Below are positions 1 to 7,840 of a stretch of 64,000 nucleotides of DNA, in pieces. The notes under the pieces were generated by a model that made no database searches, was not told the DNA's origin, and was given only the letters and a program-made list of their open reading frames with translations. This DNA is from Arthrobacter sp. Soil782 (GTDB taxonomy: Bacteria > Actinomycetota > Actinomycetes > Actinomycetales > Micrococcaceae), in assembly GCF_001428435.1 (NCBI RefSeq), contig NZ_LMSO01000009.1, positions 67,237 through 131,236 of the forward strand. Direction: 5' to 3'. The translations under genes were made by a program, and so were the position numbers. How positions within the stretch are numbered: position 1 is the stretch's first letter; each line of letters starts with the position of its first letter.

Positions 1-44
1 GAATGCAGCCTTCAGGGGCACCGAGAGGAACCCATAAAGATTGA

Positions 45-76
45 AGGCGGCCCCTTCCCGAAGGAAGGCGCCGCCT
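45..76 (-). terminator. Hairpin terminator after rpsO
   Basis: Two 14-nt arms (45-58 and 63-76) pair with one mismatch around a CGAA loop, just past the rpsO stop. On the minus strand the stem is followed by a T-rich stretch (TTCAATCTTT). This is a credible intrinsic terminator for the ribF-rpsO end of the cluster. Confidence 0.75.
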
Positions 77-86
77 CACAGTCTAA

Positions 87-356
87 CTAACGGCGCAGGC
101 CGAGGCGCTCGATGAGCGTACGGTAGCGCGTGATGTCGGTGTCGCGCAGGTAATCCAGCAGACGACGACGGCGACCCACCAGCAGCAGCAGGCCACGACG
201 GGTGTGGTGGTCATGCTTGTGCATCTTGAGGTGTTCGGTCAGGTCGAGAATGCGGCGGGAAAGCATTGCAATTTGCACCTCGGGCGAACCGGTGTCACCC
301 TCGGAAGTTGCGTACTGCTTGATGATTTCCTGCTTCAGAGCGGCGTCAAGTGCCAC
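87..356 (-). CDS. rpsO: 30S ribosomal protein S15
   Basis: S15 binds the central domain of 16S rRNA early in small-subunit assembly. The 89-residue product has the normal length and the family landmarks: [11 protein letters not shown] near residue 20, the [12 protein letters not shown] segment near 46, and a basic C-terminus ending GLRR. The start is GTG at 356, preceded by AGGAGTT at a good distance. It is the last gene of the minus-strand cluster, 115 nt after ribF, and is followed by a strong hairpin at 45-76. Confidence 0.97.
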   Translation of the reverse strand: MALDAALKQEIIKQYATSEGDTGSPEVQIAMLSRRILDLTEHLKMHKHDHHTRRGLLLLVGRRRRLLDYLRDTDITRYRTLIERLGLRR

Positions 357-471
357 AAATAACTCCTATGAGTTGTACCGTGAACAAAGTAGATGCCGGT
401 TCCCCTCGCAAGCGAGCGGAGCTCCGGCGGTGGCCCAGCAACCACGGACTGCAGCAGGACCGCAGTCAACT

Positions 472-1464
472 TTACCCGTACGTGCGCTGTTCTGTCGAAA
501 GCACAGTGCGGGTCTGGTTGACGTCCAGCCGCATCTGTTCGATCAGCGCTTCCGGCCCGCGGTAGGCAACCATTCCGCGAAGTCTTCGGACAAATTCCAC
601 GATGACGGTCTGCCCGTACAGGTCGAAGACGTCAACTTCCTCCTGGGGTCTGTCGATGACGTGAGCCTCGACCTGTCTGCTGACTCCCTCGAACGTCGGG
701 TTGGACCCGACGGAGATCGCGGCGGGCCAGCGGACCTGGCTGCTGTCAATGAGCCAGCCGGCGTAAATTCCATCTGCGGGGATGAAACCGGTTGAGTCCG
801 GCGACAGGTTTGCCGTAGGAAACCCAAGCGCCCGCCCGCGCGCCGCGCCGTGAACTACAACGCCGCGCATGCGGTGCGGCCGGCCCAGGATGCGGGCGGC
901 AGTGGTGACATCGCCGTCGACCAAAGCCTCACGCACCCAGGTCGAGGAACAGCGTCGTTCCCCGGCTGCCGCCGTCGTGCTCTGTAGGCTGGAGCCGTAG
1001 TCATCGATGACAATCACGTCAAAACCCAGTTGCCCGCCGAGTGTCCGCATGGTGGAGAGGTCACCGGAATTGCCGCGTCCGAACCGCACGTCATGACCAA
1101 TGACGACCGCTTTCGCCCGCAGTCCGTCTACCAGGACGGATTGAACGAACTCCTCCGGGGTGAGTGCGGCAAGCTCGAGGGTGTAGTGCATCATCAGCAG
1201 TCCGTCGATGCCGGTGTCGGCAAGGGTTTCGACCCTGTCCTGCAGGCCCATGATGAGTTCCGGAGCACTTTCCGGGCGGTGCACCTGCGCGGGATGCGGC
1301 TCAAAGGAGATGACGACGGCGGCTGCGTCGCGTTCCCGGGCGGCGGCAACAAGCTGCCCCAGCACGCTCTGGTGGCCTCGGTGCACGCCGTCGAAGTTTC
1401 CGATGGTGATGACTGCGGGACCGAAACCTTCCGGCACGTCGGCCAGGTCTCTCCAGTAGAACAC
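472..1464 (-). CDS. ribF: Bifunctional riboflavin kinase / FAD synthetase
   Basis: RibF phosphorylates riboflavin to FMN and adenylylates FMN to FAD in the cytoplasm. The 330-residue protein has an N-terminal nucleotidyltransferase domain with ITIGNFDGVHRGH (about residues 20-32) and TWVREAL near 175. The C-terminal flavokinase domain has GRALGFPTANL near 210, DGIYAGW and ISVGSNPTFEG. The start is GTG at 1464 with GGGAGA upstream. No FMN riboswitch is recognisable in the 256 nt ahead of it. A plus-strand surface-protein gene separates it from the truB group, so it probably has its own promoter in 1465-1720. Confidence 0.96.
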   Translation of the reverse strand: MFYWRDLADVPEGFGPAVITIGNFDGVHRGHQSVLGQLVAAARERDAAAVVISFEPHPAQVHRPESAPELIMGLQDRVETLADTGIDGLLMMHYTLELAALTPEEFVQSVLVDGLRAKAVVIGHDVRFGRGNSGDLSTMRTLGGQLGFDVIVIDDYGSSLQSTTAAAGERRCSSTWVREALVDGDVTTAARILGRPHRMRGVVVHGAARGRALGFPTANLSPDSTGFIPADGIYAGWLIDSSQVRWPAAISVGSNPTFEGVSRQVEAHVIDRPQEEVDVFDLYGQTVIVEFVRRLRGMVAYRGPEALIEQMRLDVNQTRTVLSTEQRTYG

Positions 1465-1720
1465 GCATCTCCCTTTAGCGGTTGGACGGGCAGCAGGAGC
1501 CCTTCGTCGTTCCTCTCATTATGGCCGATGGTTGCGGGCGGTCTCGACGTCGCGCCAGAGGAACTGTCACTGTTCCTCCACATCGCGGTTCGATCAGGCC
1601 ACTTGCGCACATAGCCGGCTCAGTCCCGTTCAGTGTTGTTTGGAAGGACCAGTGTTGGTTCCTGTGCGCTGCTCTGCCGGCTTCGGCGCCGCCCTGAAAC
1701 CTGCGATCTGGAGGACATCC

Positions 1721-3604
1721 GTGCAACTTTTCTCATCTCTTTTCCTGCGTTTGCGCTTGCTGCCGGCGGGTGGTCTCGTGCTACTCATCGCGGTGCTCCT
1801 CCTGGTTCCGCAGGTCCCGCCGTCGCAGGCCGCTCCGGCCGGATCAGACTGGTCCCGGGCTGCCGGCATACACGCGGCCGAGCATTTCGTAGGCCAATAC
1901 AAGGATGCCGACGGCCAGGTGGCCTACTGCACCGACTTCGAACGGCTGTCCCCGGAAAACTCCGGCGGCTACGGTGACGGCAAATCAGGTGGCTTTGTGC
2001 GCAGCGACGGCAGTGCGCTCAGTACGGCGGAGAATGCGGCGCTGTCCTACCTGCTGCACCGGTGGGGCGCTACGGCCGATGATGCCACGGCGGCCTCTGT
2101 TCAGTTGGCTGTCTGGGCGCTTACCTCGCCCGGAATGTCCTGGGACTCTCCCGGCATGAGCGACATCCTCAGGGCCGAACAACTGCCCGCTGACGTTGTG
2201 AAACAAGCCCGTTCCATGACCAGCACTGCGTTCAACGAAGCTGGTCCTTACGCAGTCCATATCGATCTTGACGCTACGGACTCAGGAACCGTTTCCGCGA
2301 TGATCGAGGTACTCGGGGCCGCCGGGCAACCGGCCGCCGGGCTGGGCGCGACTGCGAAGCTGACCGGACCGTTCGTCCTTGCGGAAACCGCCGCATCGAC
2401 CTGGACGACCGGAGAAGAGGCACACCGCCTCATGCTTCAGAGGACGGGATTGGGCAGTGGATCCATTACGGTGACCGTCCCGCGGACGCCCGCGGCGGGA
2501 GTCCAGTGGCTGGCCCCTTCCAGCAGCGAAGTACAGCGGCTGCTGTTCGCCTCAGTGGTGGAATCGCGCGACGCTGCGGCAGCGGTAGCAGACCTCCCCG
2601 CCTTCCAGCCTGCCGTAGCAACGAGGACCTCGGCTGCGCGAACACACGCAGGCGCATCCATCCATGATGTGCTCACCGTTAGCAGCGCTCCTCCCGCGGG
2701 GGGCAGTTCGGCTGAACCCGCTCCGTGGCTGTCGGTGCCCGGCAGCGACTCGCCGGTATCCGTGGAGGTGGTCTCCACACTGTGGGGACCACTCGACGCC
2801 GAACCCGTCCTGCAGGAAGCCGTACCGGAGGGAACGCCCCGCGTTGGCGAGGTCACCACGCAGGTGGCGGGGCCAGGCACGTACAGCACCGCTGACCTCG
2901 TCGTTCCCTCACCCGGGTGGTACGTCTGGACAGAGTCGATTTCCCCCGAAAGCGTGCTCCCGGCGGAGGCGGCGCCCTATGTCCTCGGTTGGGAGGGACA
3001 GTTTGGAATAGCGGCTGAGACAACCTTTGTGCCCTGGATGCCAAACATTCGCACGCAGCTGTCGGCGGGCGATGCGCTCGTGGGCGACCAGGTCACCGAT
3101 GCTGTGGTTGGAGAGGGGTTCGGCCCATCTGCACGGGAGTCAGGCAGCACGATCACGTTGACGATGTACGGCCCGCTCGCAGAATTGCCCTCGCCCATCA
3201 CCGAGATTCCCGCGGATGCACCGCTGCACTCCCACGTTACTGTGCCCGCGGTAAACGGGAGCCAATCCAGTGAACCGTTCGCCGCCTTCACGCAGCCCGG
3301 CTGCTATACCGTCGTGGCAACATACCCCGGAGACGAGCACACAGATCCATTCACCTCCGCGTTTGGGGAGCCGCCTGAAACGGTGTGCGTTCAAGCGCCG
3401 GCCCCTACGCAATCCCCTGCCCCTGATACGAAGGAAACCCCTGGGACTCCGGCCGCTGACGATGGCCCCGCTGCGCAGGCTGCTCCGCCGCACCGCCCCG
3501 AGCTGGCTCAGACGGGAGTTCGCGCCGAGGTCACCGCCGGAGTGGCGCTGGTACTGCTCGGAGCGGGCCTTGCCTGCCTGCGCCGGGGACGAGAATCCGC
3601 GTAG
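1721..3604 (+). CDS. Thioester-domain surface protein with LAxTG sortase signal
   Basis: This is a probable cell-wall-anchored protein of 627 aa. Residues 1-37 form a signal peptide (basic start, long Leu/Val core, cleavage near SQA-AP). A TQXA/Cys-Gln thioester domain follows: YCTDF has Cys70 and VQLAVW has Gln128, matching the [YFL]C and Q-x-x-hydrophobic-W pattern of domains that form an internal thioester able to bind host or surface amines. The middle is a long beta-type, Ser/Pro/Ala-rich region with no domain I recognise. The C-terminus is PELAQTG (LAQTG at 595-599), a hydrophobic helix and RRGRESA, a sorting signal of the LAxTG type used by class E sortases. GTG at 1721 is chosen because GGAGGA lies 5-6 nt upstream and a signal peptide follows directly; the frame is open further upstream but looks non-coding. 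No sortase gene is in the window. Confidence 0.85.
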   Translation: MQLFSSLFLRLRLLPAGGLVLLIAVLLLVPQVPPSQAAPAGSDWSRAAGIHAAEHFVGQYKDADGQVAYCTDFERLSPENSGGYGDGKSGGFVRSDGSALSTAENAALSYLLHRWGATADDATAASVQLAVWALTSPGMSWDSPGMSDILRAEQLPADVVKQARSMTSTAFNEAGPYAVHIDLDATDSGTVSAMIEVLGAAGQPAAGLGATAKLTGPFVLAETAASTWTTGEEAHRLMLQRTGLGSGSITVTVPRTPAAGVQWLAPSSSEVQRLLFASVVESRDAAAAVADLPAFQPAVATRTSAARTHAGASIHDVLTVSSAPPAGGSSAEPAPWLSVPGSDSPVSVEVVSTLWGPLDAEPVLQEAVPEGTPRVGEVTTQVAGPGTYSTADLVVPSPGWYVWTESISPESVLPAEAAPYVLGWEGQFGIAAETTFVPWMPNIRTQLSAGDALVGDQVTDAVVGEGFGPSARESGSTITLTMYGPLAELPSPITEIPADAPLHSHVTVPAVNGSQSSEPFAAFTQPGCYTVVATYPGDEHTDPFTSAFGEPPETVCVQAPAPTQSPAPDTKETPGTPAADDGPAAQAAPPHRPELAQTGVRAEVTAGVALVLLGAGLACLRRGRESA

Positions 3605-3625
3605 GGTCAGTCGCAGCGTCCGATG

Positions 3626-4237
3626 CTAAGGGCGGGCTGCGTACTCCCTGCGCAGTTCGCTGGTCTTGGCGATGTAGCGGTGCCAAACCAGCAGCGCTGC
3701 GGGGAATGCCAGCTCGACAACCATGAGAATGATCAACAGAAAGTGCGGAGTCCCCGAGAAGGCCCAGGAAAGAACCCGCCCGATTCCGCCGATGAATACC
3801 ATGAGGCAAACCAGCCACAGCATGTTCGCCCACTGGAATTTGATCGCGATGGTCACGAAAGCGGCGCCCACGCCGATCATCATTGCGGCGAAGAACCGGA
3901 ACTGGTTCTCGAGTGTCGGGTTCACCGGACCGTCCCCGGTTTCCGGTAGCCCGGCGGTGCCGGTAACCAGGTAGTAGCCCCCGAAGCCGGCAATAACGAG
4001 TCCGACGAGCACTACCACCGTCCGGAAGACGCTCCAGTCACTCCCGGTTTTGTCGGATTTCGTTGAGTCCTTCTTCGAGGTCTTCGCCGTGGTGCCACCT
4101 GTCGCGGGTTGTTTTGCAGCGGGGCGGCCCGAAGCGGAGGTCTGGTCCGAGCCGTGTGAGCCCGCTGGGCCCTTTCCCGTATCCGCGGAAGAACTGCGAC
4201 GCTCCGGCTGCGGGTTGTCAGGGGTGTTGCTGTTCAT
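3626..4237 (-). CDS. DUF4345-like membrane protein with disordered N-terminus
   Basis: The protein has 203 aa and unknown function. Residues 1-66 are polar, low complexity and Lys/Ser/Thr-rich. Four membrane helices follow. The signature ENQFRFFAAMMIGVG, then GGIGRVLSWAFSG and VELAFPAALLVWHR, fits the DUF4345 family. ATG at 4237 follows AGAGGGAACACC and is preferred to a longer frame starting at 4282. It lies downstream of truB and two other membrane genes on the same strand, with 87 nt between it and the preceding gene. Confidence 0.75.
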   Translation of the reverse strand: MNSNTPDNPQPERRSSSADTGKGPAGSHGSDQTSASGRPAAKQPATGGTTAKTSKKDSTKSDKTGSDWSVFRTVVVLVGLVIAGFGGYYLVTGTAGLPETGDGPVNPTLENQFRFFAAMMIGVGAAFVTIAIKFQWANMLWLVCLMVFIGGIGRVLSWAFSGTPHFLLIILMVVELAFPAALLVWHRYIAKTSELRREYAARP

Positions 4238-4324
4238 GGTGTTCCCTCTGTGGTCGACGGTTCGGCCGGGCAAGGCCTGCACAATTCATCTTCTCACCCC
4301 GGACGACCCTGTGCCCGGCAGGCC

Positions 4325-4753
4325 TCAGGTAGGTACCGTGCGGCGGTGGCGATACAACCACCAAAGGCCCAGCACCGGCAGGATCAAGGGAACAAATCCG
4401 TAGCCCCTGCCGTAAACCGACCACACAGTGTCCGCTGGAAAGAGGACAGGGTCGACGACGCTGAGTGTACCGATGGTGAGCACCCCCACCAGCTCGATTC
4501 CCACGGCAGCGACGGACAGCCGGTACCAGCGCCGTCCCGAGCGACTCAGGGATACGGTCGCAAAGACATAGACGAGGGCCGCAAACGCCGTCAACGTGTA
4601 GGCGAGCGGAGCCTCGGAGAATTTGGTAGCGATCTGGAAGGCCGCGCGCGCTGTGGCCGCCAGGGCGAAAACGCCGTACACGGCGATGAGCAGCCTACCG
4701 GGCCCGCGGCTCAACGTCCCTGCAGATTCGGCCGACTTACTGTGCAGGTTCAC
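4325..4753 (-). CDS. Conserved hypothetical four-helix membrane protein
   Basis: I do not recognise the family. The 142-aa product has a short polar N-terminus (NLHSKSAESAG), four hydrophobic segments, and a WWLYRHRR end that suggests a cytoplasmic basic tail. GTG at 4753 is chosen because it overlaps the preceding stop as GTGA, the usual sign of translational coupling. It belongs to a chain truB, 5124-4750, then this gene, all joined by overlaps. Confidence 0.65.
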   Translation of the reverse strand: MNLHSKSAESAGTLSRGPGRLLIAVYGVFALAATARAAFQIATKFSEAPLAYTLTAFAALVYVFATVSLSRSGRRWYRLSVAAVGIELVGVLTIGTLSVVDPVLFPADTVWSVYGRGYGFVPLILPVLGLWWLYRHRRTVPT

Positions 4754-5124
4754 GCCGGCACCGCCCCGTCCCATATCTGTTCCATCCGATACAACATCAC
4801 AAAGATGGTGAGGCCCACTGCGCCGAGGACCAGATTGCTCCAGCGTGAACGTTCAAGGATCGCCCACCAGAACGCACCCACTGGAACCAGCAGCGCAGTG
4901 AGCAGGTAACCCCAGAACTCCCACAGCTCACCGGTGACAGTCTCCCCGCCTACCTGCCGAACAATCCCCGCCACCGCGTAGACGAGAAGGAACAGTTCCA
5001 CAGCCGCCACAGTAAGGATGGTCACATCGTTGGGAGGTTGCCTGATCACGGCAGCACCAACGCAGATCAAGGTCGAGACCAGGCACACCACAGTACCGGC
5101 GATGAAAAATCCGTCGACGACCAT
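4750..5124 (-). CDS. Conserved hypothetical four-helix membrane protein
   Basis: This 124-aa protein has four predicted membrane segments and little else. The third loop has GGETVTGELWEFWGY, and ERSRW follows near the end of helix three. The ATG at 5124 shares one base with the truB stop (TGATG), and its own stop overlaps the next start by 4 nt. It is probably made together with its neighbour, perhaps as a two-subunit membrane complex. That is inference from coupling only; no enzymatic motif is visible. Confidence 0.65.
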   Translation of the reverse strand: MVVDGFFIAGTVVCLVSTLICVGAAVIRQPPNDVTILTVAAVELFLLVYAVAGIVRQVGGETVTGELWEFWGYLLTALLVPVGAFWWAILERSRWSNLVLGAVGLTIFVMLYRMEQIWDGAVPA

Positions 5125-6065
5125 CAGCTGCCGGCCTGTCCCGGCGCGAAGACCAGCGTCGGCTTCGCCTCACTCCCCCGATTCTCGAGGAGCGCGATCA
5201 GCGCACCATCAGGGGCAAAGGCAGCAACGGGCCGCTGGTCGCCGGCATCATTCCTAGGCGAACCGCCACAGTCACCACCGGCGCTCGCGCTGATACGCCG
5301 TCCGTGGGACAGGTCCAGCGCCTCGGTGGAACTCAACTCGCGCACAGGAAACAGCGCACGGGCAGCTTCGTCAATGCCGAGAAGCCGGAAGTCCTGCGCG
5401 AGTTCCTCCAGCGTGGATGCCTGGGCCAGCGTATAAGGGCCCACCTCCATGCGGCGCAGCACTGTCAGGTGGCCTCCCACGCCAAGGGCTGCGCCCAAGT
5501 CCCTCGCCAGGGCACGGATGTAGGTTCCGGAACTGCAGCTGACCGTCACATCGAGGTCCTGGACCGCTCCGTCGTTCTCGCGGCGGATATCGGCAATGTC
5601 GAAGCTGTGCACGGTGACTGGGCGCGGCGGCAAGACAACCTCTTCGCCCGACCGTACGCGGTTATAGGCGCGTTCGCCGTTGACCTTGATGGCGCTCACG
5701 CTGCTGGGAACCTGGCTGATGGAACCGGTCAGCTCCTCGACCGCGGCGCGAATCGCTGAGGCAGGAACCGCCCCGGCGGAAGTTTCAGCTGTCACTTCTC
5801 CCTCGGCGTCGTCAGTGACAGTCGACTGTCCCAGACGGATGGTGGCGGTGTAGGTCTTTGAGGTGCCGACAATATAGGTCAGAAGGCGGGTAGCCCGGTT
5901 GATCCCGACTACGAGCACTCCGGTGGCCATCGGGTCGAGGGTGCCTGCGTGTCCCACTTTGCGGGTGCCGGCAAGCCGCCGCATCCTGCCCACAACGTCA
6001 TGGCTGGTCCAGCCCTGCGGCTTGTCCACTATTACTAGTCCTGAGTGGACCTGCCCCGAATTCAC
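5124..6065 (-). CDS. truB: tRNA pseudouridine(55) synthase
   Basis: TruB makes pseudouridine 55 in the T-loop of tRNAs. The 313-aa protein starts with SGLVIVDKPQGWTSHDVV. It carries the catalytic motif GHAGTLDPMATGVL with the nucleophile Asp44, then KTYTATIRLGQSTVTDDAEG and CSSGTYIRALARDLG. The frame is open far upstream (to 6752), but that part is antisense to the aminotransferase gene. GTG at 6065 gives the usual TruB N-terminus, although the nearby GGAAGG is unusually close. In many actinobacteria truB directly follows rbfA; here a plus-strand gene sits between them. Confidence 0.95.
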   Translation of the reverse strand: MNSGQVHSGLVIVDKPQGWTSHDVVGRMRRLAGTRKVGHAGTLDPMATGVLVVGINRATRLLTYIVGTSKTYTATIRLGQSTVTDDAEGEVTAETSAGAVPASAIRAAVEELTGSISQVPSSVSAIKVNGERAYNRVRSGEEVVLPPRPVTVHSFDIADIRRENDGAVQDLDVTVSCSSGTYIRALARDLGAALGVGGHLTVLRRMEVGPYTLAQASTLEELAQDFRLLGIDEAARALFPVRELSSTEALDLSHGRRISASAGGDCGGSPRNDAGDQRPVAAFAPDGALIALLENRGSEAKPTLVFAPGQAGS

Positions 6066-6119
6066 GCCTTCCAGTATAGGTGTCAGTAGCGAGCCGACCC
6101 TCACCACTACGATGCCCCT

Positions 6120-7256
6120 ATGCCGTCCATTGCAAAGCACATCGAGCAACTCCCCTCGAATCAGATCCGGGAGATCACCCAGGCTGCCTGGGCTACGCCG
6201 AATGCAATTGTCCTCAGCATCGGCGAACCGGCGTTTCCGGTTCCGCGCCACATCCTGGACGCGGGGATTGCGGCGTTGGATCGCGATGACACCAACTACA
6301 CCCCGAACGAAGGTATCGCTCCTTTGCGGCGGAGCTTTGCGGAGTGGTTCGGCCGCCGAAACCGCATGGACGTGACCCAACACCGGGTCTATGTGACGGC
6401 AGGCGCGCAGCAGGGACTGCACCTTGCCATGAGCATGCTGCTCGACGCCGGCGACGAGGTGTTGATTCCCAATCCGGGATACCCGACCTTCGCCATGACC
6501 GCGCAATTGGTACACGCCCGTCCCATCAGCTACCCGCTCCGTCCTGAAAACGGATTCCAACCTCACATCAGCGACCTCGAGGAGCTTGTAGGTTCGCGTA
6601 CCCGCCTCCTCGTGCTGAACTCGCCGTCCAACCCGCTGGGAGCCGTCTTCAGCAAGGAACTTACGCGCGATCTGGTGCGCTTCGCGCAACGTCACGACCT
6701 CTGGATTCTGTCGGATGAATGTTACGAGGCGTTCACCTACGGCGTTCCCCACGTGAGCCCTGCACGATTTGATGCCACGCGGGTGCTGACCTCGCTCACC
6801 CTCTCAAAGACGTTCGGGCTGACAGGTCTGCGCATCGGTGCGCTTGTACTGCCGGAGGGACTCGGTGCCGAATTCAACGCCGTGATGGAGTCGATTGTGT
6901 CCTGTGTCGGTGCAGCCCAGCAGTACGCGGCGATTGCTGCGCTCACGGGTCCCACCGACTACGTGGAAACAGCGGCGCACCACTACCGTTCAAACAGGGA
7001 TGCAGCGGCGGCAGTGCTGTCTTCGCTCAACATCGAGTACCTCGAAGCGCAGGGGGCCTTCTACCTATGGGCTGACATGTCCCACGCCACCGGCGGAGAT
7101 GTACGGAGCTGGGTCCGCACGTTCCTCGCGGAGCAGGGGGTCGCCGTCGCGCCCGGAACGGCCTTCGGCTCCCAGGGCGAGGGTTGGATCCGGATTGCGC
7201 TGTGCACAGACAGGGAAAGCCTGCTCACCGGAGTGAGCAGGCTTCCCAAACGCTGA
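6120..7256 (+). CDS. PLP-dependent class I/II aminotransferase
   Basis: This is a fold-type I aminotransferase of 378 aa with the usual length. Visible landmarks are the substrate/cofactor segment YVTAGAQQGL (residues 91-100), NSPSNPLG with Asn171, SDECYEAF with Asp199 and Tyr202, the Schiff-base Lys230 in TLSKTFGLTGLR, and the carboxylate-binding Arg238. It belongs to the broad aspartate/alanine/aromatic group; the exact amino-acid substrate cannot be read from the sequence. It is transcribed against the rbfA-truB cluster and splits it. Its last 14 codons contain a strong hairpin (7213-7247). Confidence 0.88.
   Translation: MPSIAKHIEQLPSNQIREITQAAWATPNAIVLSIGEPAFPVPRHILDAGIAALDRDDTNYTPNEGIAPLRRSFAEWFGRRNRMDVTQHRVYVTAGAQQGLHLAMSMLLDAGDEVLIPNPGYPTFAMTAQLVHARPISYPLRPENGFQPHISDLEELVGSRTRLLVLNSPSNPLGAVFSKELTRDLVRFAQRHDLWILSDECYEAFTYGVPHVSPARFDATRVLTSLTLSKTFGLTGLRIGALVLPEGLGAEFNAVMESIVSCVGAAQQYAAIAALTGPTDYVETAAHHYRSNRDAAAAVLSSLNIEYLEAQGAFYLWADMSHATGGDVRSWVRTFLAEQGVAVAPGTAFGSQGEGWIRIALCTDRESLLTGVSRLPKR
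7213..7247. terminator. Bidirectional hairpin inside the aminotransferase 3' end
   Basis: AAGCCTGCTCAC (7217-7228) and GTGAGCAGGCTT (7233-7244) pair perfectly around a CGGA loop, and flanking GGGA/TCCC lengthens the stem. It lies before the stop at 7254-7256. It sits between convergent genes and so probably ends both the aminotransferase and the infB-rbfA transcripts. Confidence 0.7.
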
Positions 7257-7275
7257 ATCGCTCGGCGGGCGGAGA

Positions 7276-7722
7276 CTAGCGGGAGTCTTCCTGTTCGTCG
7301 TCCTCGCTTGGCTTGCGGTAAGGATCGGCGTCGCCGGCGAAGGCGGCCTTCCTCGCGAGTTCGGCCACCTCGGCGTCCCGTTCCTTGGCGGTCCGGAGCA
7401 GTTCCTCCAGATGGCTTGCGTTGACCGGGATCTCGTCCGGCACGAACTCCAAGGTGGGTGTCAGTCGTGCGGTGATGTTCCGACCCACCTCAGAACGGAG
7501 CACGCCCTTGGCCGACTCGAGTGCCTTATGCACTGCTGCCTGCTCTTCGGACTCACCGAACACTGTGTAGTAGATGGTGGCATGCTGCAGATCGTTGGTG
7601 ACACGGGCGTCAGTAACGGTGACCGCTTCCAGCCGAGGGTCCTTCACCCGGCGGCGAAGGGCCTCCGCAACGATAACCTTGATGCGCTGTGCCAGCCGTG
7701 CAGCGCGTGCGGCGTCTGCCAT
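7276..7722 (-). CDS. rbfA: Ribosome-binding factor A
   Basis: RbfA helps late 16S rRNA maturation, acting on the 5' helix of the small subunit. The 148-aa protein has the single KH-like domain with LAQRIKVIVAEALRR, DPRLEAVTVTDARVTNDLQHATIYYTVFG and RLTPTLEFVPDEI. It is followed by an acidic, charged tail (EDDEQEDSR) typical of actinobacterial versions. It starts at 7722, with a GGAGAAGT stretch ahead of the ATG, and lies 118 nt downstream of infB on the same strand. Confidence 0.95.
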   Translation of the reverse strand: MADAARAARLAQRIKVIVAEALRRRVKDPRLEAVTVTDARVTNDLQHATIYYTVFGESEEQAAVHKALESAKGVLRSEVGRNITARLTPTLEFVPDEIPVNASHLEELLRTAKERDAEVAELARKAAFAGDADPYRKPSEDDEQEDSR

Positions 7723-7840
7723 GACTTCTCCTTACTTCCTCCCCCAGGGGAGCTGCAGCGACGATCGAACGCTCCCACGTCGATCACCGGTATGGGCGCA
7801 GGTGGGCCCGCTGCGAGCAGCGAACCCACCCGTTACGGGC

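Noticed and set aside
1532-1720. N-terminal extension of the surface protein gene
   Set aside because: The extra 63 residues are Cys/Arg/Ser-rich and unlike a signal peptide. GTG at 1721 has GGAGGA and is followed at once by an export signal.
1465-1720. Possible FMN riboswitch before ribF
   Set aside because: I could not find the conserved RFN-element segments (such as AGGGGC with GATTCGG pairs) in this gap.
6066-6752. Upstream extension of truB
   Set aside because: This part is antisense to the aminotransferase gene, and TruB proteins start just before the SGLVIVDKPQGW motif.
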